From assembly GCF_003863355.1 (NCBI RefSeq), contig NZ_QQWG01000007.1, forward strand, positions 62,001 to 126,000: a DNA stretch of 64,000 nucleotides, given 5' to 3'. Both the position numbers and the translations under genes were made by a program. Below are positions 27,857 to 37,197 of the stretch, one piece after another. Below the pieces are notes generated by a model, which saw only the letters and a program-made list of their open reading frames with translations, did no database searches and was not told the DNA's origin. The stretch is from Ancylomarina euxina. Lineage in GTDB: Bacteria > Bacteroidota > Bacteroidia > Bacteroidales > Marinifilaceae. The first letter of the stretch is position 1. Each line of letters begins with the position of its first letter.

Positions 27857-29434
27857 CTAATTCCATCTATAATCCAGAGGAACTTCATCCTTGAGAGCTG
27901 GACCAAAATCAATCCCCAGCTCTCTTAGTAAGGGGTATTTAGCTTTAACTTTTTTGTGAAATTCATCGAATTTTAATCTTTCACCTTTGCTCCACATTTG
28001 TTCCGATAAGGAAAATATCCTTGGGAAAACACGTCGGTCAATCAAATTCTCCTTCACAGACCAATCGGTCCACATACAACAACCCATACCTAAAACTAAA
28101 TCATGAGGATCACTTAGGTCACTTGGATTTTGTTCGTAAGTGGTTTTCAGATCATAAGAGCCCTTCTTTTTGTACCTAAACCATGGTTTTATAGGATAGT
28201 TTAGATAGGTCCCATAATTAGTGTTACAAATGACCTGATGACCTCTTTTAACTGCTTGTTTTAATGCCTTATCCTTATAACTATTCCAATTCCACCATTG
28301 TATAACGACATTGTCTGGTAGCTCCATACCCTTTCGATGTAGAATATCACCCCAGAAAATCACTTTTCGTCCCTTCGTTTTCAAGTAATTTGCCAAGCGA
28401 GAAGAGAAATAGAGTTGAAGGTCATGGGTATTATTTAACTTTTCTTGCTTTATTCTTAATTGACAATCTGGGCATTTATCCCAATTATCTTTGGGTGCTT
28501 CATCACCACCTAAATGAATATATTCAGAAGGAAATAGCTCACAAACCTCATCAAGAATATCCTGAAGGAACTGATAAGTATCCTCCTTGCCACCGCAAAA
28601 AAGAGTTGATGAGAAACTCATTATATTTGCTGGAACTTCATTAAAACAAGACATCTCTGGATAAGCAGTCAAGGCTGCTTCAGAATGACCTGGCACATCA
28701 ATTTCAGGGACTATCGTTATATGCAGTTTACTGGCAAATGCTACAATATCTTTTATTTCTTCTTGAGTATAATACCCCTGTTGCTCTTTCCCCTTAGCAA
28801 CCTTTGAGCCAATTTTTGCTAATCTGGGATATTTCTTAATTTCAATCCTCCACCCTTGACCTTCAGTTAGATGCCAATGAAAAACATTCATTTTTAACAT
28901 GGCCAGATGCTCCAGGTACTTTTTGATAAATTGAGGTTTTTGATATTGTCTGCCAGAGTCAAGCATAAAACTTCTCCAGTCATATTTAGGTTGATCCATC
29001 ACCTCTAAACATTGAATTTTATAGTTGTTTAGTGTAAATGGAGCACCAGCCTGAACTTCTACTGGTAACAATTGAAGTAAAGTTTGAACACCATAAAAAA
29101 GGCCTTTTTCACTTATTGAACTGATATTGATCTGGGATTGAGAGACTCTTAACCAATACCCTTCCTCTCCCAAATGGTTATAAGTAATACTCTTAGCAAG
29201 GACAATATCTCCAGTATCTGATTCAACAAGTTTTATAAGAAAATATTTGTCTAATCTATCAGACAGATATTGAGCTGTTTCTATACAATCCTTTTCATAG
29301 GCCAGAACAATTTCCTTAGAAAATATAAAACTCGTCTTAAAAAGCTCTACTTCCATCGGTGTAGGTAAGATTTTTTGACCACAAACAACCTGATATAGAA
29401 TAAGAAAAAACAGTGTGAACATTTTAGATTTCAT
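27857..29434 (-). CDS. Beta-N-acetylhexosaminidase, GH20
   Basis: 525 residues with a signal peptide (about 1-19). GH20b N-terminal domain, then a catalytic TIM barrel: FMLDSGRQYQKPQFIKKYLE, FHWHLTEGQGWRIEIKKYP, PEIDVPGHSEAALTAYPE and the catalytic Asp-Glu pair in HLGGDEAPKDNW. GH20 enzymes remove terminal GlcNAc/GalNAc from chitooligosaccharides or glycoproteins by a substrate-assisted mechanism. It converges with the glycan cluster's last gene, with 18 bp between the stops and no obvious terminator there. It is alone on its strand, so it is probably not part of a PUL. Confidence 0.95.
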   Translation of the reverse strand: MKSKMFTLFFLILYQVVCGQKILPTPMEVELFKTSFIFSKEIVLAYEKDCIETAQYLSDRLDKYFLIKLVESDTGDIVLAKSITYNHLGEEGYWLRVSQSQINISSISEKGLFYGVQTLLQLLPVEVQAGAPFTLNNYKIQCLEVMDQPKYDWRSFMLDSGRQYQKPQFIKKYLEHLAMLKMNVFHWHLTEGQGWRIEIKKYPRLAKIGSKVAKGKEQQGYYTQEEIKDIVAFASKLHITIVPEIDVPGHSEAALTAYPEMSCFNEVPANIMSFSSTLFCGGKEDTYQFLQDILDEVCELFPSEYIHLGGDEAPKDNWDKCPDCQLRIKQEKLNNTHDLQLYFSSRLANYLKTKGRKVIFWGDILHRKGMELPDNVVIQWWNWNSYKDKALKQAVKRGHQVICNTNYGTYLNYPIKPWFRYKKKGSYDLKTTYEQNPSDLSDPHDLVLGMGCCMWTDWSVKENLIDRRVFPRIFSLSEQMWSKGERLKFDEFHKKVKAKYPLLRELGIDFGPALKDEVPLDYRWN

Positions 29435-29602
29435 AGGTGAGTTGCATTATTAGATCAATAAAACAATTCAAGAAATAAGCATAGATTTAACTACTTTATC
29501 ATTTCTACTTCCCTTTAAGATACGAACAAATACTTATCAGTTCAAAGAAATCTTGATTACGATTGGTTCCTATTAAGCCTTATTGCAAAAAAATGAAAGC
29601 CT

Positions 29603-29627
29603 AAAAAAGGGGAATAATTCCCCCTTT
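29603..29627 (-). terminator. Terminator of the transglutaminase-like gene
   Basis: On the minus strand a short G/C stem (GGGGAATTATTCCCC core) runs into a T-tract (plus-strand A's at 29603-29608). It lies about 40 bp after the stop codon at 29665. Nothing else is seen in 29435-29664. Confidence 0.75.
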
Positions 29628-29664
29628 CATATTAATACCAGATCTGGTTAATTACTATTTTCTT

Positions 29665-30873
29665 CTAATTTGGATTGACCCAAAAGTTATTGGCATCGGT
29701 TAGAAAATACATATCTCGAGATTTCCATTCTACTTTTTGGTTTAAGGCTCTATCATCAGGTTTGTATTCTGAAGGATAAAGCTCTACATATGTTTTTCTT
29801 AATTCAGAAGATTCATAAGATGATCTACTATCCAATGGTGTTGAAAATCGATACAAATTCTTAGTCATATATTCATAAAGATAGCGCTGCTCCCCACCAT
29901 AATAAGCCTGATCATTCCAATGAAGTTTCTTATAAACCTTCATTGTTCTTTTATGAATTAAATTATCTCTAACCTCCTGAATACTGAGTGGTGTATTATT
30001 CTCATCCATCACATAAGCTTCAAAAGATGCATCCATCCAAAGCCATTTGTTATATTGATTTGAATAAACCACATTTATCACATGACAATCACTAAAACGT
30101 TCGCCCTTTGGCATACAGGTTACAAATCGTGACTTAAAGCCCATTGCAAGGTAAACCTCATTTAGAATTGTTGACATCATCCTACAATTCACACCTCTCT
30201 TCTCTTTTTCACAAATTGAAATCAAGGCTTCGGCTGATTTTTTTCCCGAGTAATTCGAATTTCCATCATGTCTTACAGTATGGTTAACCCAAGACATTAG
30301 CTTTACAATTTTCGAGAATTCATCCCCTTCACCTGCTACTGAATCAAGCTTATATTTCAATCTCAAGTCTGAAAGTTCATCTGCATTCTGATAGGTGAAT
30401 TTAGGTGGGGTCATTTTTACTTTCGAATAGCTTGAAGTTTGTAGAAAAAGCTTGTGATCGCCAACCAGTCTGAATAGCTTCAAGAGTTCTTTAAATTTGG
30501 CTTCATCTCTAATATTATCCAAATCACTATCCTTAAGGATATGATAGTAGTTCTTATTACCATGCTGGTAATTCAATTCTAAAAATTCCAGAGCCTTCTC
30601 TTTATTGTCTATCAAAGAATAGGCACAAGTGAGGTTATACGACACACTCTGTGCAATCCACTCTTTCCTTCTTTTCTCAGATTCATCAAGCTTTGTGAAT
30701 GCCTCATAAACCGGCAACATAGATTCTATAGCTTTAGTGTAGTTCTTAGCTGACCAGGCTTCCTTTCTAAGCATCTCGCTTTCCTGGTAAAGTTTATTAA
30801 CATCAAGATCTTGTCCTTTTGTAAGGTTAATCAGGCTAAAAAGGCAAAGGATTAACAAAATGTGTTTTCTCAT
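29665..30873 (-). CDS. Secreted transglutaminase-like (papain-fold) protein
   Basis: 402 residues with a signal peptide (about 1-20). The N-terminal part is helical and probably TPR-like (LTCAYSLIDNKEKALEFLELNY). The central transglutaminase core has all three catalytic positions: Cys in KRGVNCRMMSTIL, His in DCHVINVVYSN and Asp in WLWMDASFEAY. Bacterial members of this fold are mostly peptidases or amidases, not cross-linkers. The substrate is unknown. It precedes, in the transcription direction, nothing but its terminator. The broken S41 peptidase lies just upstream (35-bp gap). Confidence 0.85.
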   Translation of the reverse strand: MRKHILLILCLFSLINLTKGQDLDVNKLYQESEMLRKEAWSAKNYTKAIESMLPVYEAFTKLDESEKRRKEWIAQSVSYNLTCAYSLIDNKEKALEFLELNYQHGNKNYYHILKDSDLDNIRDEAKFKELLKLFRLVGDHKLFLQTSSYSKVKMTPPKFTYQNADELSDLRLKYKLDSVAGEGDEFSKIVKLMSWVNHTVRHDGNSNYSGKKSAEALISICEKEKRGVNCRMMSTILNEVYLAMGFKSRFVTCMPKGERFSDCHVINVVYSNQYNKWLWMDASFEAYVMDENNTPLSIQEVRDNLIHKRTMKVYKKLHWNDQAYYGGEQRYLYEYMTKNLYRFSTPLDSRSSYESSELRKTYVELYPSEYKPDDRALNQKVEWKSRDMYFLTDANNFWVNPN

Positions 30874-30908
30874 TGTTTGGGGTATTATTTAATATTGGGT
30901 TATTTAGT

Positions 30909-32158
30909 TTATTGTTCTTTTATCCACTCATAAACAGGATCTACGCCCTTCATATAGTCTTCAAAACTTGTTTCGACACGCACATCTGGGACGATGGTGT
31001 TGATATCCTCATCCGTTTCTTTAAAGTACTTTGTAGAATAGGTCACATTTAGTTTAGAATGCGGTAGGTCGAATGATCTAATTTCTCCAAAATGATTTGG
31101 CTTTCCACTGGTTTCTTCTCCTATTAAAATCACTTCTGTCTGATTTTTAAAATCCATAGCGTTGATGATAGCCGAAGAGAATGTCTTTCTTCCTATCACA
31201 ACGTAAAGTTTACCTTTTGAGTTGATCTTTTTAATAAGGGCAAGCTTTTCACAAACTCGGTTCCCTGAGCAGAGCTACCTCCACCATTAAAGCGCATATC
31301 GAAAACAAATTGCTTAATAGGCTTCTCTTTTATCGTTTGAAATATTTTGTTCTCAAACTCAGTAAACGATGGGAACTTCTTAGCCGTTTTGCGATGACCA
31401 AATTTATTCATCAGCTCACGACTCGCACATTTATTATACTGAATATAATAGATACTATCCTTTTCAATATATTTCTGGATAAAGACCTCGCGCTGATGTT
31501 GCAAACAATAAGGCTTGGTATTAGGCATCAATGCTTGCTGGTTCTCCTTCGTTATTCTTTCTAACTGAATTGTAGATTTCAAATAAGAAGCATTATCATC
31601 CTCTAATCCGAGTTCATAAACACCATTATTTGCAAATCCAAAAAATTCCAACAAAGCTCCATTATTCAAAAGCTTTGGTACAAACATCTTCGACATTGCG
31701 CTATTGTCAACTGAAAACAACGTTTCCAGACTATCACAAATTTGACCAATAGGAAAATCGTTTATACTTGTTAATTTCTTCCCTAATATTAATGTGTTCT
31801 TTAGAGATGTAGCTAGAATATATATGCCATTCTTAAACCAATATAACTCTAATGGCAAGCTCTTTTCTTGATCAAATAGCTTAGAGAATTCAACATGAGT
31901 ATGTGAATCACCAAAACTAGCTATCACCTGCTGTATAGATAAGATAATTTCAAAATCATTTAGCTGATTAATTTTTGAAATTACCTTATTTAAATCTGTC
32001 TCGAATTCCTTTTGGTTTCGAACAGTAAAAAGGTCTTTATGATTTTTAGGTAGCTCTTCTTTTAAAAACTCAATATCTGCTTTCCAATCAATCTCGCTTT
32101 TTTGAGAAAAAACTAAGCTTGATACAAGCACTAATAGGATGGTAATGTATTTCTTCAT
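30909..32158 (-). pseudogene. S41-family peptidase gene split by a one-base frameshift
   Basis: Two overlapping frames make up one S41 protein. The first, from the ATG at 32158, has a signal peptide and the N-terminal S41 region but ends 21 codons after switching out of frame (stop at 31196). The second frame continues with KKINSKGKLYVVIGRKTFSSA, which includes the catalytic serine (TFSSA), and ends at 30909. Adding one A to the AAAA run (plus-strand TTTT at 31246-31249) restores VKKLALIKKINSKGKLYV and an intact protein of about 416 residues. It is therefore either a recent frameshift, a phase-variable homopolymer or a sequencing error. As written, the first fragment lacks the catalytic serine. 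Confidence 0.85.
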
Positions 32159-32194
32159 TTAAATGTATAATATAAATTTATCCTTAATCAGGAT

Positions 32195-32701
32195 TTAAAA
32201 CAGAATAGTAAACACAATGATTAAGCAAGCCATCATCATCATGAAAACAAAGACATCTCGCTGCGACTTTTTATAATGATCAGCCACCAATAAGCCACTT
32301 AATAAAAGTAAGCTATCATCAGTAGTTGAATTGATATAACCTTTGCTTGAGGACTTAGAATAGTCAATAAGTTCGCCTTCAGTTCCTATCAATTGCCAAG
32401 AGTTTTGGAAAAGGCTATCGAAATTAAAATGCAGCACTCTCTTATCAACAGATAAGATAGCTCTTGATCGCCATTCGTCGTAGCTTATTACTGCCAAGCT
32501 CTTATAAGTTAATCCATCGTAAACAATCGTGTTTTTCTTTATAAAACCCGATGACTTAAAACAATAGACCTTCCCTTTTATCTCTCCATTTGCAGATTGT
32601 GATAGAGAATCCCTTTTGAGATAGCCACACAACTTTTGTTCTTTAAAGAGCGTATAAGCGCTAGAGAAAGTGCCCTTCTCCCAACTTAGTTCCGTATTCA
32701 T
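32195..32701 (-). CDS. Hypothetical protein with C-terminal membrane anchor
   Basis: 168 residues, family not recognised. Residues 1-130 are beta-rich and polar (EKGTFSSAYTLFKEQKLCGYL, KGKVYCFKSSGFIKKNTIVY), resembling the shape of small bacterial phospholipid-scramblase-like or DUF beta domains, without a clear match. A single strongly hydrophobic segment (VFVFMMMMACLIIVFTILF) closes the protein, so it is probably tail-anchored with the N-terminus in the cytoplasm. It lies 4 bp after the small membrane gene (32706-32891) and is likely co-transcribed with it. Confidence 0.6.
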   Translation of the reverse strand: MNTELSWEKGTFSSAYTLFKEQKLCGYLKRDSLSQSANGEIKGKVYCFKSSGFIKKNTIVYDGLTYKSLAVISYDEWRSRAILSVDKRVLHFNFDSLFQNSWQLIGTEGELIDYSKSSSKGYINSTTDDSLLLLSGLLVADHYKKSQRDVFVFMMMMACLIIVFTILF

Positions 32702-32705
32702 AGGC

Positions 32706-32891
32706 TTATTTTTTCTTTACTCTAAATATTTCTCTCACCAAATTGAAGAGACCAATGACAAAGAAAAAAGCAGCAACAAATGAGACCAATTCCTCATCTA
32801 ACTCAATTGGACTATCAGCCATTGAAAAATATAAGAGGAATGATGTTAGTAGTAATAAAAATGATATGAATATTGACTTTCCTTTTGTCAT
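32706..32891 (-). CDS. Small two-helix membrane protein, hypothetical
   Basis: 61 residues with two transmembrane segments (IFISFLLLLTSFLLYFS and FVAAFFFVIGLFNLVREI) joined by an acidic loop (DSPIELDEELV). The C-terminus is basic. It lies between the MutS-like gene upstream (40 bp) and the tail-anchored hypothetical downstream (4 bp). The tight spacing and good start support it as a real gene. No function can be assigned. Confidence 0.55.
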   Translation of the reverse strand: MTKGKSIFISFLLLLTSFLLYFSMADSPIELDEELVSFVAAFFFVIGLFNLVREIFRVKKK

Positions 32892-32931
32892 GATTTCAGT
32901 TTTATTGAATGAAATATCTCACTATTTTAAT

Positions 32932-34548
32932 CTAGATATTCACGCTATTCATCTCAGCAATTTCGTCTAACTGCTTGGATAAAGCTATGGCTTCGTTGAT
33001 CACCTCATCTGGATAATTATTTATTTGAAGGATTCTGATGGCATTTCGATTCTTCAATCGTCCTTCTTTTAGTTTATAATCAAAGTCAATCTGTCTATTA
33101 GTAATTATCTCGCTGAAATGATACAGTTCATAGTCATCCTCAAGCATATCGGTTAGCTCAATATCGTGGGTCGATACAAATACGATATTCTTATTTTTCG
33201 AAAGCGATGAAAGAACGGCTTTCCCTGCTGAAATTCGCTCAACCGTATTAGTGCCTTTAAAAATCTCGTCAAGGAGAAATAGGTTTGGTGTTACACTTTC
33301 ACTATAATCAATCATCTCCTTTATCGTCAAAACCTCCTCGAAATAATAACTCTTATCATTCATTAAATCGTCGCTAATACGGATTGCTGAATAGATTCGA
33401 GCTCTTGGCATACACATACATTTCGCAAAACATGTGTTCATGGTTAATCCCGTTATCAAGTTTAGCCCCATGGTTCGGATAAAAGATGTTTTCCCCGACA
33501 TATTTGAACCCGTCAATAAGATGGATTTATCTTTTACCGCAATACTGTTGGTCACACAGCCATCTATTAAAGGGTGATAGATATCTGTGCCCGATATGTC
33601 AGTTTCGTTGTTGTTTATCGTAGGGATACAATAGGACTCCAAGCCATGACGTAAGGACGCAATCGAAATTAATGAATCAATATATCCAACAAAAGAGAAG
33701 ACTTCTTCTATCTCCTCACGCTTGGTATTGAGGCGCTTTAAAACACCAAATAACAATAAGGGTTCCAGAAGGAAAGTTGTTTTTAATAGTTCGAGAATTG
33801 CCCAAAATGCTGCTTCGAAGTCGCCTTGTATTTTTGCTTCGAGCTGAAAAAAAGACATTCTACTCCGTACCTGATTAATCACTTGAATGGCATCATTCAA
33901 TTCTGGATTTATTTCTTTAAAACTATCCTCATTGTGCAGTTGATTTGCAATATGATTCAAGCTTAGCAGTTGAGGGATAGAATCCACGTACTGATAGAGG
34001 TTTCTCTTATTCCAATAATGAATGCCGAGATTAACAATAAAAACAGGAGTCAAAAGAAGAAAGAGTTCGGGTCTGAATGGAAGCAATAGAATAGTTAGCA
34101 AACTTGTAAAAGACAAGAGGGGAACTGCAAAAAACCATTTAGGTGCTTTTAAGTGTTCTTCCTGAAATATGGAGGGTAAGTAATAAACATTGTCCTTTTG
34201 AAGCTTTTCAAGAAGCATCTGAGTTTTCACCCTAAAATCGATATCATCAGTCAGCTCACCAATCAATTTTTCGTTTAAGTCAGTAGTCATTGAATCTGAT
34301 GGCATGCAGCGCAGAGTCTGATACAAATACTGCTGCCCTACTTTAGAAGAGGTTCTATCGACAAACATGAATAGTTCTTCAAAATCTAAATCGTTGCAGG
34401 TTTTATCAGACAAAACATGAAAGGATTTTGCATTATTCTTATTCTTAAAGTACTTCGAGATCATCTCAAAACAGAAAGATTCATCTTTCTCTTTTCCAAA
34501 GGATACTTTTAGTCTTTCAATGTCTTTTTTCTTTCGCTTAAAAATCAT
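32932..34548 (-). CDS. MutS-like ATPase with a membrane-spanning region
   Basis: 538 residues. The C-terminal MutS_V ATPase has Walker A GSNMSGKT (347-354), the Walker B region LFLLDEIFKGTNTVERISAGKAVL, and VFVSTHDIELTDML. The N-terminal mismatch-recognition domain of true MutS is absent. Instead there is a short helical part and two hydrophobic segments at about 140-180 (FFAVPLLSFTSLLTILLLPF; LFLLLTPVFIVNLGI). Such short MutS relatives are common in Bacteroidota and their role is unclear. The membrane anchor argues against classical mismatch repair. Confidence 0.85.
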   Translation of the reverse strand: MIFKRKKKDIERLKVSFGKEKDESFCFEMISKYFKNKNNAKSFHVLSDKTCNDLDFEELFMFVDRTSSKVGQQYLYQTLRCMPSDSMTTDLNEKLIGELTDDIDFRVKTQMLLEKLQKDNVYYLPSIFQEEHLKAPKWFFAVPLLSFTSLLTILLLPFRPELFLLLTPVFIVNLGIHYWNKRNLYQYVDSIPQLLSLNHIANQLHNEDSFKEINPELNDAIQVINQVRSRMSFFQLEAKIQGDFEAAFWAILELLKTTFLLEPLLLFGVLKRLNTKREEIEEVFSFVGYIDSLISIASLRHGLESYCIPTINNNETDISGTDIYHPLIDGCVTNSIAVKDKSILLTGSNMSGKTSFIRTMGLNLITGLTMNTCFAKCMCMPRARIYSAIRISDDLMNDKSYYFEEVLTIKEMIDYSESVTPNLFLLDEIFKGTNTVERISAGKAVLSSLSKNKNIVFVSTHDIELTDMLEDDYELYHFSEIITNRQIDFDYKLKEGRLKNRNAIRILQINNYPDEVINEAIALSKQLDEIAEMNSVNI

Positions 34549-34835
34549 GTTTACTAAACCCTTTTATGATTAAGGTAATAGCCTGATATATGAGGCTTGC
34601 CCATCTGATTTATGTCTAAATATCTTATTGTTAATGATCAAATTTAACAATTACAGGAAGTAAACAGTATTTATAAAACATGTAAAATTAAATATGCAAG
34701 CAAAATAGAAAGACTCTACATAACAAATATTTCTACTCTATTTCAAAAGAAGTCCCGAAAACATGAGGAAGGAAGAAAAGTTAATCAATTTGTTTCCACA
34801 CTAGGATATTAGGCACCTTCAAAAGTCTAAGACAA

Positions 34836-34869
34836 AAAAATCCGATCCACTTGCGTGAATCGGATTTTT
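34836..34869 (-). terminator. Terminator of the M3 peptidase gene
   Basis: An 11-bp stem AAAAATCCGAT / ATCGGATTTTT plus an inner CAC/GTG stem is flanked by A/T tracts on both sides. It lies 23 bp after the stop of the minus-strand gene at 34892. The remainder of the 34549-34891 gap shows no gene. Confidence 0.85.
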
Positions 34870-34891
34870 CAATTAGATATTGTAAGATGGC

Positions 34892-37018
34892 TTATTTCAA
34901 ACCTCTCTTCTTCAATAAAGGCTCGATACTTGGCTCAGCACCTCTAAAGCGCTTGTAAAGTACCATTGGATCTTCTGTTCCACCTTTAGACAATACATTG
35001 TCGCGGAATGCTTTTGCAGTAGCCTGGTCAAATAAAGATGTCTCGTTAAAAGCCTCGAAAGCATCAGAATCAAGTACACCAGCCCAAATGTAAGCATAGT
35101 AACCTGCAGAGTAACCTACAGGACTAGAAAAAATATGGTTGAAATAAGTAGAACGGTATCTTGAATAGATCTCTGGAATCAATCCCATTCCCTCAAGGTA
35201 GTTCTTCTCAAAAGTCATTACATCTTCAGTTAATGGCTCAGTTAAAGTATGGTAGTTCATATCAAGCAACGAAGCAGCAAGATACTCAACAGTACCAAAA
35301 CCTTGGTTGAATTTACCGGCAGCTTGAATCTTCTTAACCAACTCAGCAGGAATCACCTCACCTGTTTTGTAATGCTTCGCATAAAGTGCTAACATTTCTG
35401 GCTCGAAACACCAGTTTTCCATCACCTGAGATGGTAATTCAACAAAGTCACGTGATACTGAAGTACCTGACAATTGATTGTAACGACACTTAGAGAAAAA
35501 TCCGTGAAGTGCGTGACCAAACTCGTGGAATAAAGTCTCAACCTCATCAGGACTAATCAAAGCTGGTCCGTCGCCTACTGGCTTGGTGAAGTTACAGATA
35601 TTCATGATAATTGGCGTAATCTCTTTGTCAGTACCTAAGCCTGATTGCTTACGGAATGAATCCATCCAAGCACCACCACGCTTCGAAGCACGAGGGTGGT
35701 AATCCAAGTAGAAAATACCGATATGTGTTCCATCAGCTTCCTGTAGCTCCCAAGTTTGACACTCTTCGTGGAATTTAGCAATATCTTTACGCTCAACAAA
35801 CTTGACACCCCAAAGCTTTGTAGCCAAAGCAAAAGCTCCATCACGTACATTGTTTATCTCAAAGTAAGGACGTAATTCTTCTTCATCCAAAGCATACTTG
35901 GCTTTCTTCACTTTGTCAGAATAGTACCACCAGTCCCAAGAAGCCAACTTAAATTTGCCACCTTCTTTGTTAATCATTTTCTGTAATTCAACTGCTTCTT
36001 TCTTTGCGTTTGGCAATGCAGCATCCCAAAGCTTGTTCAAAAGCTCAAGAGCTTTCTCTGGAGTCTTAGCCATGTTCTTATCAAGAACGTAAGCCGCGTG
36101 GTTTTTAAATCCGAACAACTTAGCTCTCTCGATTCTTAGGTTGGCAATCTCCTGAGCATTCTTCTTGTTATCAAACTCGTTGTTGTTGTTACCACGGTTT
36201 ACGTATCCCATATACAATTTCTCTCTCAAGTCACGCTTGTCAGAGTATTGTAAGAAAGGAAGCATAGATGGCTTATCTAAACCAAACATCCATTTGCCTT
36301 CTTTACCAGCAGCAGTTGCTTTTTCAGCAGCAGCACCAATAACAGACTCAGGCAAACCAGCAAGGTCTTCTTTATTGTCGATTACCAACTCGAAACCATT
36401 AGTTTCAGCCAATACATTATCGCCAAATGCCATCGTTAGTAAAGCTAATTTACCATCAATCTCACGAAGTTTTGCTTTCTTGTCTGCATCAAGATTAGCA
36501 CCACTACGTACAAATCCTTCGTACATTTTCTCTAACAAAGTATTCTGCTCAACAGAAAGCTTCAAATCATCTTTCTTATCGTAAACCGTTTTAATTCTCT
36601 TGAATAGGTTTTCGTTAAGGCTAATATCAGCACTATGCTTAGTCTCTAAAGGTGATAATTCCTTAGCCAGTTTTGCAATGGAATCGTTGTTGTTAAATCC
36701 TTTTTGTGCATAAAAGACATTGCTCACCTTAGACAATAATTCGCCTGTTTTTTCGAAAGCTTCAATTGTGTTTGCAAAAGTAGGCTCCTTAGTGCTGTTA
36801 GCAATAGCCAAAACTTCAGCTTGCTCTTGCTTCATTCCCTCAAGGAAAGCTGGCTTGTAGTGTTCAAATTTAATTTTATCAAACGGTGCTGTTTGATATG
36901 GTGTGTTGTACTCAGCGAAAAACGGGTTCCCGTTAGCCTCAGTTTTTTCACACTTGTCGCAATTGCATGAGCTTAGTAAAACACTCGCTGCAAATAATGA
37001 AAGAAATGTTCTTTTCAC
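34892..37018 (-). CDS. M3-family metallopeptidase lipoprotein (Dcp-like)
   Basis: 708 residues. A lipoprotein signal ends at LLSSCNCDKC. The start codon at 37018 is GTG. No in-frame ATG precedes it, and the basic start (MKRTFLSLF) suits a signal peptide. M3 catalytic domain: HEFGH zinc motif at 498-502 (LFHEFGHALHGFFS) with downstream Glu in the GTSVSRDFVELPSQVMENW region, and AGYYAYIWAGVLDSDAFEAF near the C-terminus. Dcp-type enzymes release dipeptides from the C-terminus of oligopeptides. This one is predicted to be periplasmic and lipid-anchored. It is a second envelope peptidase besides the M13 protein at 7989. Confidence 0.95.
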   Translation of the reverse strand: MKRTFLSLFAASVLLSSCNCDKCEKTEANGNPFFAEYNTPYQTAPFDKIKFEHYKPAFLEGMKQEQAEVLAIANSTKEPTFANTIEAFEKTGELLSKVSNVFYAQKGFNNNDSIAKLAKELSPLETKHSADISLNENLFKRIKTVYDKKDDLKLSVEQNTLLEKMYEGFVRSGANLDADKKAKLREIDGKLALLTMAFGDNVLAETNGFELVIDNKEDLAGLPESVIGAAAEKATAAGKEGKWMFGLDKPSMLPFLQYSDKRDLREKLYMGYVNRGNNNNEFDNKKNAQEIANLRIERAKLFGFKNHAAYVLDKNMAKTPEKALELLNKLWDAALPNAKKEAVELQKMINKEGGKFKLASWDWWYYSDKVKKAKYALDEEELRPYFEINNVRDGAFALATKLWGVKFVERKDIAKFHEECQTWELQEADGTHIGIFYLDYHPRASKRGGAWMDSFRKQSGLGTDKEITPIIMNICNFTKPVGDGPALISPDEVETLFHEFGHALHGFFSKCRYNQLSGTSVSRDFVELPSQVMENWCFEPEMLALYAKHYKTGEVIPAELVKKIQAAGKFNQGFGTVEYLAASLLDMNYHTLTEPLTEDVMTFEKNYLEGMGLIPEIYSRYRSTYFNHIFSSPVGYSAGYYAYIWAGVLDSDAFEAFNETSLFDQATAKAFRDNVLSKGGTEDPMVLYKRFRGAEPSIEPLLKKRGLK

Positions 37019-37197
37019 CTTGTGTTTGTTTTATGTTAGTAATGGTTCTTTTCTAGTTGGCTAAAATACTAAAAAGGCTATATTAAACCATGGCAAAGCC
37101 CAATTACTAAACATGTTTATACAGCATAATGATCTGATCGTATTTTTTACGAGATTAACGTCTCAATCATCTACAAATACATTTTGGTAATTCTATC

